Source: JANYHF01 sp963732765 (GTDB lineage Bacteria > Pseudomonadota > Alphaproteobacteria > Rhizobiales > Hyphomicrobiaceae). From it: a stretch of DNA of 64,000 bases. Positions 25,265-34,832 of this stretch are shown here, piece after piece. The stretch covers positions 186,001 through 250,000 of the forward strand of contig CAVTAS010000010.1 in the NCBI GenBank assembly GCA_963732765.1, read 5' to 3'. Positions within the stretch are counted from its first letter, which is position 1; each line of letters opens with the position of its first letter. A model generated the notes under the pieces. The model was not told the DNA's origin and made no database searches. It saw only the letters and a program-made list of their open reading frames with translations. The position numbers and the translations under genes are program-made.

Positions 25265-26077
25265 GTGAACCGGCTGGATGGAAAGATTTGCGTCGTTACC
25301 GGCTCTACACAAGGGTTGGGTGCGGCCATCGCGCGGCGTTTTGCCGAGGCTGGAGCGGCCGGGATCATCACGCTCGGCCGTAATGCCGAGCGCGGCAAAG
25401 CTGTTGCAGCTGGGATCGCCATGGCGACCAAGGTTCCGGTGCATTTCGTGCAAGTGGAACTGGCCAAGGTCGAGGATTGCACGCGCGTGTTCGCCGAGGT
25501 GGATAAGCGCTTCGGCAAGCTCCATGTGCTGGTAAACGCCGGTGCCTCGACTGCCCGCGGCACCATCCTCAACACCACGCCGGACGCCTTTGACGACATG
25601 TTCGCAGTGAATGTGCGTGCACCCTATTTTTTCATGCAGGAAGCGATCAAGCGCATGATCCGCGACCAGATCGAGGGTTCGATCGTGAACATCGGATCGA
25701 TCTCGGCGCTGGCGGGGCAGCCCTTCATCAGCGCCTATTGCGCATCCAAGGGTGCGCTCTCGACGCTGACGGCGAACACGGCCTTTGCGGTGCTGGCCAA
25801 TCGCATCCGAGTCAACCAGCTGAACATCGGTTGGATGGCCTCGGATCACGAGCGCGAGCTGCAGGACGCGGGCGGCGATCCCGATTGGGAGAACAAGGCC
25901 TCGGCAAAGCTGCCGTTCGGCCGGCTGATTGATCCCGAGGAAGTGGCTCGAGCGGTGGCGTTCCTGGCCTCGGACGATGCGGGGCTGATGACGGGCGCGA
26001 TCGTGAACTACGACCAGTCGGTGTGGGGTGGCTTCGCGGCCGGGGCGCCGGCGCCGGAGGGGCCGATGCGGCTTTAA
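25265..26077 (+). CDS. SDR-family oxidoreductase
   Basis: This 270-residue short-chain dehydrogenase has a Rossmann glycine motif (TGSTQGLGAAIA, residues 13-24), LVNAGAS (the NNAG equivalent), and the catalytic Ser-Tyr-Lys in SISALAGQPFISAYCASKGA. The C-terminal lid contains KLPFGRLIDPEEVARAVAFL. NAD(P)-dependent oxidation of a sugar or polyol is likely because it is coupled to iolE (GTG start at 25265, 1 bp after the iolE stop). A scyllo- or myo-inositol or similar cyclitol substrate is an inference from the neighbour only. Confidence 0.88.
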   Translation: MNRLDGKICVVTGSTQGLGAAIARRFAEAGAAGIITLGRNAERGKAVAAGIAMATKVPVHFVQVELAKVEDCTRVFAEVDKRFGKLHVLVNAGASTARGTILNTTPDAFDDMFAVNVRAPYFFMQEAIKRMIRDQIEGSIVNIGSISALAGQPFISAYCASKGALSTLTANTAFAVLANRIRVNQLNIGWMASDHERELQDAGGDPDWENKASAKLPFGRLIDPEEVARAVAFLASDDAGLMTGAIVNYDQSVWGGFAAGAPAPEGPMRL

Positions 26078-26142
26078 GGGGATTGTGGTCGGGCCACCGG
26101 AGCTGTGCTCCACACTATGGACCAATCGATACGGAGGTTGCG

Positions 26143-26391
26143 ATGTTGGATGTGACATTGGCGGACGCACAGGCGCAACTTGGCGAGTTGGTTTCCCGCG
26201 CCGAGCGAGGCGAGGCGGTGCAAATCCTAAGAGACGGCAAGCCGGTTGCACGGATCGTTGGCATCCCCGGTATGAAGAAGAGAGCACCATTCGATTTTGA
26301 GGCGCTTTGGACCTTTGTCGACACGATGCCGCGACCAGCCGCGCCCATCGAAAGTGGTCTTCGTGAATTGCGAGATGATGCACGGTATTGA
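26143..26391 (+). CDS. Type II antitoxin (Phd/YefM-like)
   Basis: This 82-residue protein starts MLDVTLADAQAQLGELVSRA with the Phd/YefM-type N-terminal DNA-binding fold (GEAVQILRDGKPVARIV). A C-terminal arm (ALWTFVDTMPRPAAPIESG) would block the toxin. The ATG at 26143 follows ACGGAGGTT at good spacing. Its TGA overlaps the toxin ATG by one base (TGATG), the standard coupling for such pairs. It probably autoregulates its promoter, in the 65 bp after the SDR gene. Its partner is interrupted by an amber codon, so the antitoxin may be an orphan. Confidence 0.87.
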   Translation: MLDVTLADAQAQLGELVSRAERGEAVQILRDGKPVARIVGIPGMKKRAPFDFEALWTFVDTMPRPAAPIESGLRELRDDARY

Positions 26392-26813
26392 TGCTCTACC
26401 TCGACACCTCCTTAATTGTCAGTGCAATGACGCTTAAATCGCGAAGCAGCGACGTTCGTCGATGGCTGCCCAAGTAGAACATCGACGAGTTAACGATCAG
26501 CGATTGGGTCATAACCGAATTTTCATCGGCGCTGGCACAGAAGGTCAGAACCGGCGCGATTGATCGTGATGCTCACGCAGAGAGTTTGTCACGCTTCAAT
26601 CAAATGGCTGGAAACCTTTTTGAAGTGCTCTCGGTCAAGGCCACCGCGTTCGGCTCGGCAGCTCGGCTCTGCAATCAACCGCTCCTCAAACTGCGAGCTG
26701 GCGACGCCCTCCATATCGCGATCTGCGGCGAGCAGGGAGCCACTTTGTGCATATTCGATCGGCGCATGGCGGATGCTGCCAAGCAGTTGGGTATCCGTGT
26801 CGCGGCCATCTGA
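26391..26813 (+). pseudogene. PIN-domain toxin (VapC) with an internal amber codon
   Basis: The frame opens MLYLDTSLIVSAMT, the first PIN-domain acidic motif (D5), then hits TAG at 26475-26477 (codon 29), and continues in the same frame through NIDELTISDWVITEFSSALAQ (second motif, E), RAGDALHIAICGEQ (third, D) and CIFDRRMADAAKQLG (fourth, D) to 26813. A single CAG-to-TAG change would create the lesion, since Gln is a reasonable residue there. All four acidic active-site positions survive, so the loss is recent or a base-call error. A reinitiated fragment from 26586 would lack the first motifs. Confidence 0.82.
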
Positions 26814-26823
26814 GCCCGCAGCC

Positions 26824-27846
26824 TCACCTCCCCGTCGGCGCCGGCCCCGTCGATTGCCGCACCACCAACTCCACCGGCCACAGCTCGTGGATACTCTCAG
26901 GGCGCGTCCCCGCCAGCAGCTGCAGGATCAGTTCCGCCACCCGGAAGCCGGCCGCGCGCATGGACGAGCGCGTCGTGGTGATCGAGGGCACCATATTGTC
27001 CGCATTCAGATAGTCGAACACATCGTCGTGGGCGATCAGTGACACATCCTTGCCCAACTGCAGCCCGCGGGAGCGTATCGCGCGCATGATGCCGAGCGCC
27101 GACATCATGGAGCCGGCGACGATGGCGGTCGGGCGCGGGTGGCGGTCGAGGAACTCGTGGGTGACGCGGAAGCCGATTTCGTCCGTGAACCTCCCATTTG
27201 CGATCAGCTGTGGCTCCACCTTCAGGCCGCGCTTGAGCAGCGCATCGCGATAGCCCTGCTCGCGATGCTCTGCAAACGTCATACCGGCGGGGCCGTTGAT
27301 GAGACCGATACGGCGGTGGCCCAGGCCGAGCAGGTGCTGTGTGGAGGCGCGCGCCGCGTCGCGGTTGTCGATGTCGAGCCAGGAGATCGGGCCGCCGATA
27401 TCGGTGCGGCCATGCAGCACGAACGGCAGGCCCAACTCGCTGAGTAATCGCGCGCGTTCGTCCGTGGGCGTCGGAGAATGCAGGATCACGGCATCGACGC
27501 GCTTGCTCTGCGCAAAGCGGCGATACGTCCTCAGTTCGTCGTCATAATTTTCAACGTTGGTCAGCGAAATATCCATCTCGTCGTGAGCAAGTCTTTCACC
27601 GACACCACCCAGGAATTCGCTGAGGTGCGGACCGAATTCGGCCCCGCCGCGCAGGATCATACCGATGGAGCCGCTGCGGCCTGTCGCGAGGCCGAGCGCC
27701 GCGACGTTAGGACGGTAGCCGAGCGCGGCGGCCGCCTCAGCGACGCGCAACCGCGTCGCTGGCTTCACCTCGGGATAACCGCTCAGCGCACGGCTGACCG
27801 TGGTCTGCGACAGCCCCAGTTCCTTGGCCAGCTGCTTAAGGTTCAT
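26824..27846 (-). CDS. LacI-family transcriptional regulator
   Basis: This 340-residue regulator has an N-terminal LacI helix-turn-helix (MNLKQLAKELGLSQTTVSRA with the hinge-helix LGYRPN) and a periplasmic-binding-protein-like sugar sensor (about residues 60-330). I chose the Met at 27846 because it starts the HTH; the frame is open to 27897. It is divergent from the sugar ABC importer genes, and a palindromic AAAGCGCTTT lies between them. It most likely represses that importer and is released by its sugar. The domain resembles regulators of trehalose/maltose-type importers, but the ligand is not proven. Confidence 0.9.
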   Translation of the reverse strand: MNLKQLAKELGLSQTTVSRALSGYPEVKPATRLRVAEAAAALGYRPNVAALGLATGRSGSIGMILRGGAEFGPHLSEFLGGVGERLAHDEMDISLTNVENYDDELRTYRRFAQSKRVDAVILHSPTPTDERARLLSELGLPFVLHGRTDIGGPISWLDIDNRDAARASTQHLLGLGHRRIGLINGPAGMTFAEHREQGYRDALLKRGLKVEPQLIANGRFTDEIGFRVTHEFLDRHPRPTAIVAGSMMSALGIMRAIRSRGLQLGKDVSLIAHDDVFDYLNADNMVPSITTTRSSMRAAGFRVAELILQLLAGTRPESIHELWPVELVVRQSTGPAPTGR

Positions 27847-27968
27847 GACGGGCGCATTCAATTCCCGCTGGCTCATGCTGCGATGCACAAACCGCAATGT
27901 GTTTCAAGGCCGCGCGAGCTTCCCCTACATGCGCCATCTTGACAACCCCCTGACCTTCTGACACCTAA

Positions 27969-27988
27969 TTTTGAAAGCGCTTTGGGAA
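27969..27988. promoter_or_regulatory. LacI-family operator (GAAAGCGCTTTG)
   Basis: AAAGCGCTTT at 27974-27983 is a perfect 10-bp palindrome with the central CG typical of LacI-family operators (TTTTGAAAGCGCTTTGGGAA). It sits between the divergent regulator (27846) and the solute-binding protein gene (28142). A TTGACA at 27939-27944 may be the -35 of the importer promoter, but its -10 is unclear. Confidence 0.65.
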
Positions 27989-28141
27989 CACGCTGAATCC
28001 TCACTCCCGCCATGCTTTGGGAGCACTCCAGACGAGGTCAGGCGTTTTTTGAAGAAGCCTCGCGGCGGGCAGACTGAGCCAAAGTTGACTGAGTCAGGCA
28101 AGCCGCACAAGTTTTTGTGTGACCTAGGGAGGATACCTCAT

Positions 28142-29407
28142 ATGAAACATACGTCATTCTTTGCCGCACTTCTGCTGGGCACCGCGCTCAGCATTGGCTC
28201 GGCCATGGCTGCCAATCTCTCGATGGTGTCGGGCGCAACCGGCGCCGACCTCGAGTTCCTCAGCAACGAACTCAAGCCCTTCGAGGCGGCCACCGGCAAC
28301 AAGGTGACCATCACCCCGATGCCATCGTCCACCACCGACCAGTTCGGCCAGTACCGCTTGTGGCTGGCCGCCGGCAATGCGGACATCGACGTCTATCAGA
28401 CCGACGTGATCTGGGCCCCGCAGCTGGCAGACCAGTTTCTCGACCTGACTGCCGCCGCCAAGGATGTGGCGCCGCTGCACTTCAAGTCGATCATTAAATC
28501 GCAGACCGTGAACGGCAAGCTGGTTGCCCTGCCGGCGTTCACCGACGCGCCCGCGCTCTACTATCGCAAGGATCTGCTTGAGAAGTACAAGCAGGCCGTT
28601 CCCAAGACCTGGGACGAGATGGCCGCTGTCGCAAAGGTCGTGCAGGACGGCGAGCGCGCTGCCGGCAACAAGGACATCTGGGGCTTTGTGTTCCAGGGCA
28701 ATGCCTACGAAGGCTTGACCTGCGACGCCCTGGAATGGGTCAAATCGTCGGGCGGCGGTCAGATCATCGAAGCTGATGGTTCGATCTCGATCAACAACCC
28801 CAAGGCAGCCGCCGCTCTCGAGCGCGTCAAGGGCTGGGTCGGCACCATCTCGCCCCCGGGCGTTCTGGCCTACCAGGAAGAAGAAGCCCGCGGCGTCTGG
28901 CAGACCGGCAATGCCGTGTTCATGCGCAACTGGCCCTACGCCTACTCGCTCGGCAATGACGACAAGAGCGCCGTGAAGGGCAAGTTCGACGTCACGACCC
29001 TCCCGACCGCAACGGCTGCCGATGGTTCGGCCGCAACGCTCGGTGGCTGGAACGTGGCTGTCTCGAAGTACTCGAAGGCTCCGGATGAGGCCATCAAGCT
29101 GGCTCTCTTCATCTCCTCGCCCGACTTCCAGAAGAAGCGCGCGCTGATCCGCTCGAACCTGCCGACCATCGTCTCCCTCTACGAGGACGCCGATATCGCC
29201 AAGGCTCAGCCGATCATCCCGAACTGGAAGAACGTGTTCCTGAACGCCGTCCCGCGTCCCTCGGCTCCGGCCAAGGTGAAGTACAACGAGGTCTCCTCGC
29301 TGTTCTGGTCGGCCGTCCACGACACGCTCTCGGGCAAGGGCAGCGCTGCTGATAACCTGGCCACGCTGGAAGGCAAGCTGACCGCTCTCAAGGGCGCCGG
29401 TTGGTAA
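28142..29407 (+). CDS. Sugar ABC transporter, solute-binding protein
   Basis: This 421-residue periplasmic binding protein has a signal peptide (MKHTSFFAALLLGTALSIGS, cleaved near AMAA-NLS) and the family-1 solute-binding fold (LKPFEAATGNKVTITPMPSS, DIDVYQTDVIWAPQLADQF, VALPAFTDAPALYYRKDL, YEGLTCDALEWVKSSGGG). It resembles ThuE-like disaccharide-binding proteins (trehalose, maltose, sucrose). The ATG at 28142 follows AGGGAGGATACCTCAT, an excellent ribosome-binding site. It starts the importer operon binding protein-permease-permease, followed by the ATPase gene. Confidence 0.93.
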   Translation: MKHTSFFAALLLGTALSIGSAMAANLSMVSGATGADLEFLSNELKPFEAATGNKVTITPMPSSTTDQFGQYRLWLAAGNADIDVYQTDVIWAPQLADQFLDLTAAAKDVAPLHFKSIIKSQTVNGKLVALPAFTDAPALYYRKDLLEKYKQAVPKTWDEMAAVAKVVQDGERAAGNKDIWGFVFQGNAYEGLTCDALEWVKSSGGGQIIEADGSISINNPKAAAALERVKGWVGTISPPGVLAYQEEEARGVWQTGNAVFMRNWPYAYSLGNDDKSAVKGKFDVTTLPTATAADGSAATLGGWNVAVSKYSKAPDEAIKLALFISSPDFQKKRALIRSNLPTIVSLYEDADIAKAQPIIPNWKNVFLNAVPRPSAPAKVKYNEVSSLFWSAVHDTLSGKGSAADNLATLEGKLTALKGAGW

Positions 29408-29436
29408 GGTAGACTGACGAAAGGACTGGCACGATC

Positions 29437-29660
29437 TACTCCTCTCCCCCCAACTTAGGGGGAGAGGATGTCGCACCGAAGCGCGCCAGCGCGAGGGAAA
29501 CAGCGACAGGTGAGGGGCAGCCACTTGCTCCGTTTAGGTGGCACGAAGGCCGGAACAAGCGGCTGCCCTCACCGACCGCGTGGCTCTTGGCTCCCAAGTG
29601 GTCGCCTGCGAGACGCGGTCTCCTCTGCCCTCGCGAAAACGCGAGGGGAGAGGAGAGTGC
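29437..29660. repeat. Inverted intergenic repeat between binding protein and permease
   Basis: CTCCTCTCCCCCCAACTTAG and GTGAGGGGCAGCC on the left are mirrored by GGCTGCCCTCAC (about 29562) and GAGGGGAGAGGAG (about 29648-29660). Internal small hairpins occur (CCTCGCGAAAACGCGAGG). Such structures after binding-protein genes often protect the upstream mRNA and reduce downstream expression. No gene is seen in 29408-29702. Confidence 0.7.
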
Positions 29661-29702
29661 GTGCCTGACTCTACGCCCGGATGTGTCAAGCGGACCAGTA
29701 GC

Positions 29703-30704
29703 ATGACCACAGACACTCTCGCGTCTCCACCCGTTGTGCCCGTGACCGAAGTGTTGCGCGGCGCCGTGCGCTCCGATCTTGCCAATCAGCGTCTGCGTGC
29801 CGCGATGCTGTTCCTGGTGCCGATGCTACTCGTGCTGGCGATCACCGCTGGATGGCCGCTCGCCCGCTCGATCTATTTCTCCTTCACCGATACCTCGCTG
29901 ACCAATCTCTACGGCGGCAAGTGGGTTGGGTTTGCCAACTATCTCTCCTGGGCCACCATCAAGAGCAGCGGCAAGACCATCTGGTTCGGCGTACTGGCCG
30001 ATCCCGTGTGGTGGAATGCGGTCTGGAACACTCTGCGGTTCGCCTTCGTCTCGGTGCTGCTGGAAACCCTGCTCGGCATTGGCGTCGCGCTGATCCTGAA
30101 CGCCGAGTTTCCCGGCCGGGGCATCGTGCGCGCCGCCATCCTGATCCCCTGGGCCATCCCGACCATCGTGTCGGCCAAGATCTGGGCCTGGATGCTGAAC
30201 GACCAGTTCGGCATGATCAACGACATGCTGTTACGCGTCGGCCTGATTAGCACCAAGATCGCCTGGACTGCCGACGACGCGACCTCGATGGTCGCGGTAC
30301 TGATTGTCGATATCTGGAAGACCACGCCTTTCATGGCGCTGCTGATCCTGGCCGGCCTGCAGATGATCCCCAAGGACATCTACGAGGCCGCCGATATCGA
30401 CGGCGTGCATCCGGTGCGCCAGTTCTTCAAGATCACGCTGCCGCTGGTGCGTCCCGCGCTGATGGTGGCCGTGATCTTCCGTATGCTCGACGCCATGCGC
30501 ATTTTCGATCTGGTCTATGTGCTGACGCCCAACTCATCGGCCACCAAGACCATGTCGGTTCTCGCGCGCGAGAACCTGTTCGATTTCGACAAGTTCGCCT
30601 ACGGTTCGACCATCTCGACGCTGCTGTTCCTGATCATCGGCATCATGACCATCCTCTATATGTGGATCGGCCAGGTGCGCTTCGAGGGGGGCGAGAAGAC
30701 ATGA
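29703..30704 (+). CDS. Sugar ABC transporter permease (first)
   Basis: This 333-residue inner-membrane permease of the MalF type has about six transmembrane segments, the first at residues 32-54 (AAMLFLVPMLLVLAITAGWP). The cytoplasmic EAA loop (YEAADIDGVHPVRQFFKITLP) contacts the ATPase. The ATG at 29703 is internal to a longer open frame that runs through repeat DNA. It overlaps the second permease by 4 bp (ATGA at 30701). Confidence 0.92.
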   Translation: MTTDTLASPPVVPVTEVLRGAVRSDLANQRLRAAMLFLVPMLLVLAITAGWPLARSIYFSFTDTSLTNLYGGKWVGFANYLSWATIKSSGKTIWFGVLADPVWWNAVWNTLRFAFVSVLLETLLGIGVALILNAEFPGRGIVRAAILIPWAIPTIVSAKIWAWMLNDQFGMINDMLLRVGLISTKIAWTADDATSMVAVLIVDIWKTTPFMALLILAGLQMIPKDIYEAADIDGVHPVRQFFKITLPLVRPALMVAVIFRMLDAMRIFDLVYVLTPNSSATKTMSVLARENLFDFDKFAYGSTISTLLFLIIGIMTILYMWIGQVRFEGGEKT

Positions 30705-31552
30705 GCGAGGACCTGCGTCACACGTTGTGGACTGGCTTCAAGTGGACGGCGTTCTATGCCGCGGTCGCCGTGCTCTGCCTCATCTCGGTGTTCCCGTTCT
30801 ATTACGCCATCATCACCAGCTTCAAGTCCGGCACGGATCTCTTCAAGGTGAGCTACCTCCCGTTCCCGTTCTCGCTCGAGAACTATCAGGCGGTGCTGAC
30901 CCAGGGTTCGTTCCCGCTCAACTTCCTGAACTCGATCGTCGTCTCGGCGGCTAGCGTGGTGCTGTCGCTGCTGTTGTCGATCACGGCAGCCTATGCGCTG
31001 TCGCGCGTGAAGTTCATGGGTCGCACCACCATCTTGATCATCATCCTGTCGGTGTCGATGTTCCCGCAAATCGCGGTGTTGGCCGGCCTGTTCGAACTGA
31101 TCCGCTCGGTGGGCCTTTACAACACCCTGCCGGCCGTGATCTTCGCCAACATGATCTACACCCTGCCATTCACGGTCTGGGTGCTGACGACCTTTATGCG
31201 CGATCTTCCCATTGAGATCGAAGAAGCCGCCATTGTCGATGGCGCCAGCCCCTGGACCATCATCCGCCGCGTGTTCATGCCGCTGATGTGGCCATCGCTG
31301 GTGACCACGGGCCTGCTCGCCTTCATCGGATCGTGGAACGAGTTCCTGTTCGCACTGACGTTCCTGTCATCCAACACCACGCGCACGGTCACGGTCGCCA
31401 TCGCACTGCTCACCGGCAACAGCCAGTACGAAGTGCCCTGGGGCGTCATCATGGCCGCGTCCGTGATGGTCACGATCCCGCTGGTCGTGCTGGTGCTCAT
31501 CTTCCAGCGCAAGATCATCTCCGGCCTCACCGCCGGCGGCGTGAAGGGGTAG
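30701..31552 (+). CDS. Sugar ABC transporter permease (second)
   Basis: This 283-residue MalG-type permease has six transmembrane segments and the EAA motif in IEEAAIVDGASPWTIIRRVF. It starts MSEDLRHTLWTGFKWTAF at the ATG overlapping the first permease stop. Both permeases together form the membrane channel. The ATPase gene is 239 bp downstream, beyond a paired palindrome, so ATPase expression may be set separately. Confidence 0.92.
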   Translation: MSEDLRHTLWTGFKWTAFYAAVAVLCLISVFPFYYAIITSFKSGTDLFKVSYLPFPFSLENYQAVLTQGSFPLNFLNSIVVSAASVVLSLLLSITAAYALSRVKFMGRTTILIIILSVSMFPQIAVLAGLFELIRSVGLYNTLPAVIFANMIYTLPFTVWVLTTFMRDLPIEIEEAAIVDGASPWTIIRRVFMPLMWPSLVTTGLLAFIGSWNEFLFALTFLSSNTTRTVTVAIALLTGNSQYEVPWGVIMAASVMVTIPLVVLVLIFQRKIISGLTAGGVKG

Positions 31553-31581
31553 CGATGAGAACAGTCGATCCCTACACATTT

Positions 31582-31730
31582 CGTCATCCCGGCGAAGGCC
31601 GGGATCTGCCCCTCGTACGCGTCTTGCCGCGCCGGTCAATGCACACACTTGCCCCGCCAAAACTGTTCCTTGCATCCGCTATCTGCCCCCGATCCACATG
31701 GACGGGTCCCGGCCTTCGCCGGGATGACGA
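31582..31730. repeat. Paired palindromic repeats between permease and ATPase
   Basis: CGTCATCCCGGCGAAGGCCG (31582 on) and the inverted GGCCTTCGCCGGGATGACG (ending about 31729) are near-perfect mirror copies enclosing about 95 bp. This is the best-preserved member of the family found at 14104 and 47938. It is inserted inside the importer operon. Confidence 0.88.
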
Positions 31731-31791
31731 AGAGTTGGGCGGGTTTGCCTTGCAACTTAACGGCGCCGTCAAAGGTTAGGAATATCGTCCG

Positions 31792-32796
<1,005 letters not shown>

Positions 32797-32835
32797 AGTG
32801 CTCAGCCGTCAGCGAACCGCCAGCCAGCCGTGAGT

Positions 32836-33627
32836 TCAGTCCGGCCTGCAAAGCTGGTGCTCGATGGCGCCGAAAATTGAGTGTCCGGCCCTGTCGTGCA
32901 TTTCGATGCGGATGGTATCGCCCAGGCGCAGGCCCAGTCCGACAGAACGAGCCCGCTCAGCGCCGCTCGCGGCCACAATGCAGCCGGCCGCCAAGCTACG
33001 TGCTCGCACCGCTTGAGCCACGGCATCGCCGACATCGAACGCCAAGCCCTGCGCGGTGTCCGTACGCTCCTGTGGCTTGCCGTTCAGCGTAGCGATTAGC
33101 GGCAGATGCAACTTGCCATCCCGCCAGGCCTCGCCAAGCTCATCCGGCGTGACCGCGACCGGCGAGCAGGCTGATGCAAGCTGCGGGGCGCCGCTGACCA
33201 GCATCAACAGGCGAATGGCCCTGCCGACGTCGTTTGACGACGCATCCTTGGCAAGCTCGCCCGTCACTGCAGCGACGCTTGCCTGAAGATCAAGTGCAGT
33301 TGCGTCACCGGGGAGCGCAATGGGATCGCGCGGGTTCAGGAATGCGCCGTCGCGTGGCTGTGCCACCGCGAGAAAGGTGAGGACACGGCCGTCGCCGATT
33401 GAGGGGAGCGGGGAGGCTGCGTCGTGCTCGCGAAAGCGGAAGGTCGGGACGGAGCCCAGCTCGATCTGGCGCGACAGCACCGCCAAGCGGGGCCCGGCGG
33501 TCTCCCAACGCTCCAGGGCAGCTTGCAGCGTCGGTGCGACAGTGCCAGCATCGATGGCGCGCGTCAGATCGCGTGACACCACGACAAGGCGTCCGTCGCG
33601 GCCCGATTTCAGCGAGGCAAGTTTCAT
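32836..33627 (-). CDS. Fumarylacetoacetate hydrolase-like protein with altered metal site
   Basis: This 263-residue protein begins MKLASLKSGRDGRLVVVSRD, like the FAH N-terminal domain. The core runs from FLNPRDPIALPGD through LDLQASVAAVTGEL to the C-terminal block LSLAAGCIVAASGAERARS-like region. In active FAH enzymes the D-x-E-x-E metal motif lies at the position here reading DLQAS, so both Glu ligands appear replaced (Gln and Ser). It may therefore be an inactive or divergent paralogue. It lies after the importer ATPase on the opposite strand and shares no operon. Confidence 0.8.
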   Translation of the reverse strand: MKLASLKSGRDGRLVVVSRDLTRAIDAGTVAPTLQAALERWETAGPRLAVLSRQIELGSVPTFRFREHDAASPLPSIGDGRVLTFLAVAQPRDGAFLNPRDPIALPGDATALDLQASVAAVTGELAKDASSNDVGRAIRLLMLVSGAPQLASACSPVAVTPDELGEAWRDGKLHLPLIATLNGKPQERTDTAQGLAFDVGDAVAQAVRARSLAAGCIVAASGAERARSVGLGLRLGDTIRIEMHDRAGHSIFGAIEHQLCRPD

Positions 33628-33880
33628 GACGCGTCGTTGCCCCTTCTGGCGAGCCCGCCCAGGTCGCCGGACGGATCCGACTCGGCCATGGGGCTCCGCT
33701 GCGCACCTGTAAAGGAGCTGCGGATACCGGGTCTCGCGCCTGAAGGCCAGCGGGTTTATGGCCCGGAGCGGCTTCACTTCGACGCTGCCTGTGAACGGCT
33801 TGCGACACGCCCCGCGCCGTGAGGCCGATCGATGGGCCCCACGCTGCGGAAACTGTCGGTTCGTTCGGTTGATGCAACCT

Positions 33881-34159
33881 TTAGTTGCGGTATTCCTGCA
33901 CGCGCGTTGCCCGCAAGCCGGCCAGGCCGTGCTTTTCAATCGAGCGCTGCCACGACAGGAACTCGTCCACCGTCAGGCGATAGCGCTCGCAGGCCTCTTC
34001 GAGGCTGAGCAAGCCGCCACGCACGGCAGCGACGACTTCTGCCTTGCGGCGGATGACCCAACGCTTGGTGTCGGGAGGAGGAAGATCGGCAATAGTCAGC
34101 GGCGACCCATCGGGGCCGATGACATAGCGGACGCGCGCCCTGTAGTTTTGTTCGGCCAT
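33881..34159 (-). CDS. sciP: CtrA inhibitor SciP
   Basis: This 92-residue protein (DUF1153) carries the full SciP signature: MAEQNYRARVRYVIGPDGSP, LTIADLPPPDTKRWVIRRKA, then the helix-turn-helix GGLLSLEEACERYRLTVDEF and LSWQRSIEKHGLAGLR. SciP binds CtrA at promoters and restrains its activity in early cell-cycle stages. It is monocistronic here. The upstream 150 bp holds a GATTC (GANTC, CcrM methylation site) near 34283 but no full CtrA box. Its presence supports a CtrA-based cell cycle in this organism. Confidence 0.93.
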   Translation of the reverse strand: MAEQNYRARVRYVIGPDGSPLTIADLPPPDTKRWVIRRKAEVVAAVRGGLLSLEEACERYRLTVDEFLSWQRSIEKHGLAGLRATRVQEYRN

Positions 34160-34334
34160 TTACTGAATACTACCCTGACCTGTTTGTCGCCTGACACTAG
34201 CTCATGCCGATTAAGATGGTCCTAAACGGCAGGCGCGAAATCCCTCGCAAGTTCGGGGCCAAGTGGCGGAAATGTCTTGCGATTCTGGTTAAGGCGCGGA
34301 GCGTTTCAGGGCGCGGGGGTAGCTCCGTGCCGTC

Positions 34335-34577
34335 TCAGGCTGCCGCCCGCTTGCGCAACGAGGATGGGCGGCGGCCGGCATCGGCCAGCAACAGCCGGGC
34401 CCGCATCATGGCAGCGCCCTGGCTGAGGAAGGCTGCGGCGAACTCGTCGCTCTCGCCCTTGCCCACCGAGGCCAACAGGGCCTCGGCCCGCTGCGGCGTA
34501 CCGGCAACCGCGACGGCAATGCGGGCAAGCGCGCGGTCCAACGCGGCGGCCGTATCGGCGATCAGGGTGTCTTCCAC
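34335..34577 (-). CDS. Small protein of unknown function behind a CtrA-like box
   Basis: This 80-residue, Ala-rich helical protein starts MEDTLIADTAAALDRALARI and ends LADAGRRPSSLRKRAAA. The composition suits a helical bundle. A TTAA-N7-TTAC box lies 52 bp upstream, a typical promoter position. I do not recognise a domain. The frame is open further upstream, but 34577 is the best Met. It could be a cell-cycle or motility protein under CtrA, by inference only. Confidence 0.6.
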   Translation of the reverse strand: MEDTLIADTAAALDRALARIAVAVAGTPQRAEALLASVGKGESDEFAAAFLSQGAAMMRARLLLADAGRRPSSLRKRAAA

Positions 34578-34628
34578 GAGCGATAGCTCCGTCAGAATCA
34601 GTGCACGCCCAGTCTGTCTCAGAGGTGG

Positions 34629-34643
34629 TTAACGACTGGTTAC
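34629..34643. promoter_or_regulatory. CtrA-type box TTAA-N7-TTAC
   Basis: TTAA at 34629-34632 and TTAC at 34640-34643 are separated by seven bases (GGTTAACGACTGGTTACT), one base off the CtrA consensus TTAA-N7-TTAA. It is 52 bp upstream of the leftward small gene and 190 bp upstream of nuoC. Confidence 0.5.
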
Positions 34644-34832
34644 TCGAAGACAGGAGCAGAAATGCCCGCCTTGCAGATAACGGGGCGGGGCGGCGTCTAT
34701 TCGCGGTCACGCGGCATTTTTCTGGCCCGCGGATCGCGACATTGCCGTGTTTGCCTCGTTCGCGCCGATGCGTTACCACCTCGCAACCAGCCCGATTGCC
34801 GGGTGCAATGGCGACAAGCAGGACGGTTTTCG

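Noticed and set aside
24334..25599. Long open frame on the minus strand opposite iolE and the SDR gene.
   Set aside because: The plus-strand genes have clear families, starts and motifs; the minus translation is His/Arg-rich without motifs.
28154..29524. Long open frame on the minus strand opposite the sugar-binding protein.
   Set aside because: It mirrors a well-supported plus-strand gene in GC-rich DNA.
33637..33822. Short plus-strand frame ending RLHFDAACERLATRPAP.
   Set aside because: No family, no ribosome-binding site, and it partly overlaps the FAH-like gene's upstream region; too weak to call.
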